Of a DNA stretch of 64,000 nucleotides, positions 59,826 to 64,000 are shown one piece after another (the stretch's first letter is position 1; every line of letters begins with the position of its first letter). The notes beneath the pieces are model-generated. The model saw only the letters and a program-made list of their open reading frames with translations, was not told where the DNA came from and did no database searches. This DNA is from Daedaleopsis sinensis (lineage: Eukaryota; Basidiomycota; Agaricomycetes; Polyporales; Polyporaceae), in assembly GCA_033807695.1 (NCBI GenBank), contig CM066302.1:2604001-2668000 (forward strand). Reading direction: 5' to 3'. A program made the translations under genes and the position numbers.

Positions 59826-60099
59826 TATTTCTATATATTCTTCCTCTGCCGGATTCTACTCAGCTTTGATGATACAAGTATCCAGGCGGGCATGTCGCGT
59901 TACCAGGCGGCCTTCAAATCCTCGTTCTACTGTTACATCGGTATGTGCAACACAGCTCGTGTCTTGGGAGCTCGATATGCGCTAGGAAGGCATCTCGTCT
60001 CCTCCCACCCATGAGCGCTAGGAAGGCACTGCAGCCTGAGCTCAGTTCAATATGTGCACCGTTGAGCTCTCGAGTCTTGCATGCGTGTCATCTCTCATG

Positions 60100-61180
60100 T
60101 TATGCGGTCGCAAGTTGCCTATCTGTCAACCCGCTATGAACATGGCTAAAGCGGCATACACGCTCTGCGATGACGTCGGGGTCAGCATACGATGAGCTCA
60201 TGTACCAATCTAGCTTGGTGAGTTGCGATCTCCTCAGACTCCTGCTTACAGAGCATCGTCGATCCATTCGATGATCGCCGACGCTCGTGATAAACAGATG
60301 CGCGGTTAGCAAGTCTCTCTAAGTGATGTGGGATCTAGTACTCACCACCGTACGTTGCAGACACTATCGCACCCGCCCCTCAGTTTGGACGCTCAGATGC
60401 TCAACATCCGGTCCCGTCGAGGGGTATCTTTTGGACGAAGACATCCCGGGTGGGTGGTAGTGATAGAAGGCAGACACGCGGCGTGCTGAAGGAATAGGTG
60501 CATAGTCAGGTTTACGTTGAGCTCGCGCGAATTCCAATGAAGTACTCACCCGAACCCCGCTGCAGGCCGGTTCTTTTGGCTCCCCACCCACCTCTCAGTT
60601 TGGACGGGCATGGTTGGCACCCGGGCTTATCGCGGTCGCAAGTTGCATATCCAATCTACCTCCCGCTATGGACGCGGGCTTTGGCGGCTTACGCGATTTC
60701 ACGAGAGTCTGGGATGACGTCGAGGTTCGAGCACAATGAGCTGCAGCTTACCTGTCTAGCTTGGTGAACTGAGGTGTCTTGCAGTGCTTAGAAAGTGTCG
60801 TCAACTCGATCCATATCCGCCGACGCTCGTATCAAACAGATGCGCGGTTAGCAAGTCTCCCCACGTAGTGTGCTGTCCAATACTCACCACCATACGTTGC
60901 AGACACACGATCACACCCGCCTCGCAGTTTGGACGCTCAGATGCTCTACATCCGGTCCCGTCGCGAGGTATTTCGTGGACGAAGATGTCCCGGGTGGGTG
61001 GTCGTGATAGAAGGCAGATGCGCGGTGTCACTGTATGAACGGGTGCATAGTCAGGTTACTGTCCACTCGTGCAGACCTCAGTGAAGCACTCACCCGCCTC
61101 GCGCTGCAGACTGCAGACGGGTAGTCCCTGGCCCCCACCCACCCCTCAGTTTGGACGCGCAGATGCCTAGCACCCTGTCC
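60100..61180. repeat. Imperfect tandem duplication, unit about 530 bp
   Basis: 60100-60630 and 60631-61180 are diverged copies of one sequence. Shared blocks include GTCGCAAGTTGC, GCCGACGCTCGT, AAACAGATGCGCGGTTAGCA, CAGTTTGGACGCTCAGATGC and ATCCCGGGTGGGTGGT-type sequence. A third partial copy starts near 61130. On the minus strand each unit holds a short open segment ending at a GTGAGT donor, so the unit may derive from a gene exon. The copies differ in stops and indels and are probably not functional. Confidence 0.75.
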
Positions 61181-61267
61181 CGTCGAGAGGTGTCCCGCGC
61201 ATGACGATGCCTCGGGTGGTGGTGCGAAGAATAGAAGAGCTGCGAACGAGCTCGGTTTATGTATGCG

Positions 61268-61500
61268 AACAGTTGGGATCCGGCCCAGCGGCTGGCGCGG
61301 CTGACAGGACGACTACGTTCCACACACGGCTCTCAACCCTCCGTCGCCAGCCTCCCTTCACGGCCCGTGAGGATCGTTACGACCTTTGAGATTCGGCCCA
61401 GCGGTTTGCAATGCGTGGCTGACAGTATTACGGCTCTCATACGCTCTACGCTTGGGTCTTGATCAACCGTCGTCAGTCTCACTCCCCGGCCCACAAGATT
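61268..61500 (+). repeat. Imperfect tandem duplication, unit about 118 bp
   Basis: Two copies start with CGGCCCAGCGG, followed by GGCTGACAG, and include CGTC-CAGTCTC and CCCGGCCC-type blocks (61272 on and 61394 on). They lie directly after the larger duplication. Confidence 0.6.
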
Positions 61501-61702
61501 TGTCAGAGCATATTTGCGCCGAAAATTCTGCAAGCATTTTTTGGGACATCGCGTTGCGCAGTCATATGTTGTCCGTGTATCCCGCTTTCGCCACATGATA
61601 GCGTCCATACGTATCCTCGACTCGAAAGACACATTGTGCATTGAAGGCTCTTGTGCACATGCTGCCCGTGTTCGAGGTGCGTAGTCATGATCGCTAGTAA
61701 GC

Positions 61703-61795
61703 GTGGCCAGTAGGGTGAAGCCCGGCGAGAAGACATTCTTGCACTGGTTGCACGGCGGTGCTTTCTACGTGAGTGGAGAATGGTCGATGTTCCCG
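61703..61795 (+). pseudogene. Alpha/beta-hydrolase (esterase/lipase-like) fragment
   Basis: The stretch VKPGEKTF...LHGGAFYV contains the HGG oxyanion-hole motif of hormone-sensitive-lipase-type alpha/beta hydrolases, with the usual PGEK lead-in. A GTGAGT donor follows at 61771. Neither the catalytic serine region nor the rest of the enzyme is found nearby, so this is a remnant or an isolated exon. Confidence 0.5.
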
Positions 61796-61959
61796 TGTAC
61801 GCACGTAGCTGGCCTGACACTGAGCAGACGGAGGTGTTGCAGGTGGATTGACACGAGGTGGGAGAATCCATGCGCTGCCGATCCCTGGCAGAGCCTGAGT
61901 TACAATGTATGAGCGACCTACATATATCTCTATGCATGTATCATGTGACACCGGGGGCA

Positions 61960-62884
61960 TTGGGCTGTGAAACCAGTAGTTATATTGTATTTACATCGTA
62001 GTTAAAATCCTACTATAACCCCCCTTAAAACGGTGATTTTATTGCGGAAACATTTGTACTATAACTGGAGTGTGACTGCCATGGATCTCCCATCCAAAGT
62101 ACCCATGTAACCGCCAGTTATAGTGGTAATGAAGCTATGATTTATGCGATTAAACACACAGCAGCTATATTGGAAGTGTCTCCACAGTATATCCTTGATG
62201 TGTATTAAATGATATTTAGGAGAAACATTGCGGTTGTAGTGCAGATTTGAACTCTGTTTTTCTGCCAAATGCTAGCAGTCTACATGGGCAGAAAATCGAG
62301 GATAAACTTGAATTGAAATCATGCTTTGACCATAATATATTCTAGAGTTTCAAAGAGATTATATTGTATTAAAATTCGAAAGATGTATCCCCTGTAACTG
62401 CATTAAAGACCAGTGTACTATGGTGGAGATATTGTGATTATCTTTCAAATGTAAACACACTGTGAACTTGATTCAACTGCTGTGAAAATCTACCTCTGTG
62501 CTACTACTACTACTTTATCTACCACTAACTACTACTACAAGAGGCGAGCCACTACTATGAGAAGTAGGCAATAGTAGTTGTTAGTAGTAGTGGCACTGGT
62601 GGTAGTAGTTTCATGCTGTCAATAGTAGTAGCGGCTTTGTAGAATGTAGTAGTACTTAGTGCTAGTGGTAGTACATGTACTGATTAATGGAAATGGGGTG
62701 ATTATACAAGAGGCGGAATATACTGGTAGTAGCAGTAAAATAGCAGTAAAATCTAGACCAATAACTGTGATGTCTTCATATGTGAAACTCGTGCTGTGCG
62801 CAAATATAGACTAGGATAAGGTATGAGAGAGATATTTTATATAAATTTCAACTGTAATCACAATATATCGAAGATGTAACTGTG
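61960..62884. other. AT-rich stretch without a gene
   Basis: Base composition drops sharply to AT-rich from about 61975. No ORF of note is present. The region contains a triplet-repeat palindrome at 62501-62660. Confidence 0.55.
62501..62660. repeat. ACT/AGT triplet repeats facing each other
   Basis: (CTA)n-type repeats at about 62501-62540 are followed by (TAG)n-type repeats at about 62566-62660. They are reverse complements, so a foldback is possible. Confidence 0.8.
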
Positions 62885-63600
62885 CAGACATATTGTACAT
62901 GTTGAGCTGAGCGCAGCAAACATTAAGTCATTCGAGATCTCGAACAATCCGAACACTAAGGACAAAGCGGACGCTAGACACGCTGAGCAATCTGAACACT
63001 GGTGATGAGTTCGAACACAGCGAACATTAAGTCGTCAAACATGAACACTAAGGACAAAGTGGACGCTAGACACGCTGAGCAATCTGAACACTGGTGATGA
63101 GTTCGAACACAGCGAACATTAAGTCATTTGAGATCTCGAACAATCCGAACACTAAGGACAAAGCGGACGCTAGACACGCTGAGCAATCTGAACACTGGTG
63201 ATGAGTTCGAACACAGCGAACATTAAGTCATTTGAGATCTCGAACAATCCGAACACTAAGGACAAAGCGGGTGCTAGACACGCTGAGCAATCTGAACACC
63301 GGCAAGGAGTTCGAACACAGTGAACATCAAGCAGTCGAACATGAACACTAAGGACAAAGTGGACGCTAGACACGCTGAGCAATCTGAACACTGGTGATGA
63401 GTTCGAACACAGCGAACATTAAGTCGTCAAACATGAACACTAAGGACAAAGTGGACGCTAGACACGCTGAGCAATCTGAACACTGGTGATGAGTTCGAAC
63501 ACAGTGAACATCAAGCAGTCGAACATGAACACTAAGGACAAAGTGGACGAGCAATCTGAACATTGGTGATGAGTACAAACACAGAGAACATGTCAGCTAA
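62885..63600 (+). repeat. Minisatellite, 92/104-bp unit, seven copies
   Basis: The phrase GAACACTAAGGACAAAG starts at 62951, 63043, 63147, 63251, 63343, 63435 and 63527, with spacings 92, 104, 104, 92, 92 and 92. The long form has 12 extra bp around a TTGAGATCTCGAACAATCC stretch. The short form has GTCAAACAT or GTCGAACAT instead. Each unit itself contains several CGAACA/TGAACA motifs, so it probably grew from a shorter repeat. Confidence 0.95.
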
Positions 63601-64000
63601 CTGCAAATTGATAGTTCGAAAATGATCATCCTTGTCTAGGGCGGGGTTGGAAATGAACGCCCAGGACACAGCGCTCATTGGATGGCAAGAAGTCGGAGCC
63701 GGATCATGATGCTGGGTCCCCTTCCCTCGGAGCTCGGCATGCACTGAGTTGGCTGAAATAGATAGATAGATATACTTAGTCATATTAACACCTCTAGTGA
63801 ACCGCAGGGCAGGCCTTGCATACTCGTGCACCCCGGACGACTCCGAGCAGCTCCAAGCACGCAGTGTCCAACTGCGCTTACACAGTCCCGGGCCTGACGC
63901 CGGTCAAGGAAATCCTGAGACACCTGGGATTATGCCTCCGGGGAGTACGTATACTACCTACGTATCAGCGTACTATCTTGTAGTATGGGTCAAGTATGTA
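63601..64000. other. Right-hand edge, no gene seen
   Basis: Ordinary sequence with a short GATA run (about 63760-63772). No coding exon was recognised before the window ends. Confidence 0.4.

Noticed and set aside
62885..63600. CRISPR-like regular spacing of repeats
   Set aside because: The whole 92/104-bp unit repeats, with no unique spacers, in a eukaryotic genome. It is a minisatellite.

Overview
The window is nuclear DNA of a filamentous basidiomycete, most likely an Agaricomycete (wood-decay type). The evidence is eukaryotic genes with many 46-100 nt introns (GTRNGY donors, CTRAY-like branch points, YAG acceptors), two intron-containing nuclear tRNA-Ala genes, GC-rich exons, and gene families expanded in mushrooms (KDZ transposase with a CxC2 cysteine cluster, multicopy P450s, orphan 7-TM proteins, Tad1-type LINE). 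All calls come from reading the sequence; no database was searched. Exon joins were accepted only where the reading frame and the expected family sequence both continued.

Layout. (1) 1-8013: a LINE with gag-like ORF1, a full-length endonuclease/RT/RNase H ORF2 and a poly(A) tail. It has inserted into an exon of an MFS transporter gene (8014-9637, minus), leaving only the N-terminal part in the window. (2) 10586-12903: a complete 11-exon carnosine N-methyltransferase-like gene. (3) 12904-17832: mainly repeats, including a (GA)n run, a strong palindrome, a 22-bp tandem repeat, and a 981-bp non-autonomous hAT element (15702-16682) with perfect 17-bp ends and an 8-bp target duplication. (4) 17833-21254 (minus): a KDZ transposase with every exon open. 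Beside it, on plus, stand four consecutive spliced genes of unknown family at 23711-26263, 26531-28696, 28882-30117 and 30638-32312. The second carries an HMG-box-like segment, the fourth a Cys-rich segment and a coiled coil. This 17.8-32.7 kb block is the best candidate for an undescribed multigene mobile element or accessory system.

(5) 33827-36324: a Ccc1/VIT1-type vacuolar metal transporter (minus) flanked by tRNA-Ala(UGC) and tRNA-Ala(CGC), each with an intron. (6) 36325-43829: about 7.5 kb with no gene I can recognise. (7) 43830-48524: a 12-exon Zn2Cys6 transcription factor of 1227 residues. (8) 48525-54273: no recognisable gene. (9) 54274-55681 (minus): an orphan 7-TM membrane protein. 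56970-59034: a cytochrome P450. 59525-59825: a 78-residue DUF4536/DMAC1-like mitochondrial protein. (10) 59826-64000: degenerate duplicated sequence, an alpha/beta-hydrolase fragment, then an AT-rich tract ending in a 92/104-bp minisatellite.

The host genes do not form an obvious pathway or cluster. The mobile elements form their own layers: a LINE that broke a transporter, a hAT derivative next to the KDZ locus, and the KDZ-adjacent gene block.
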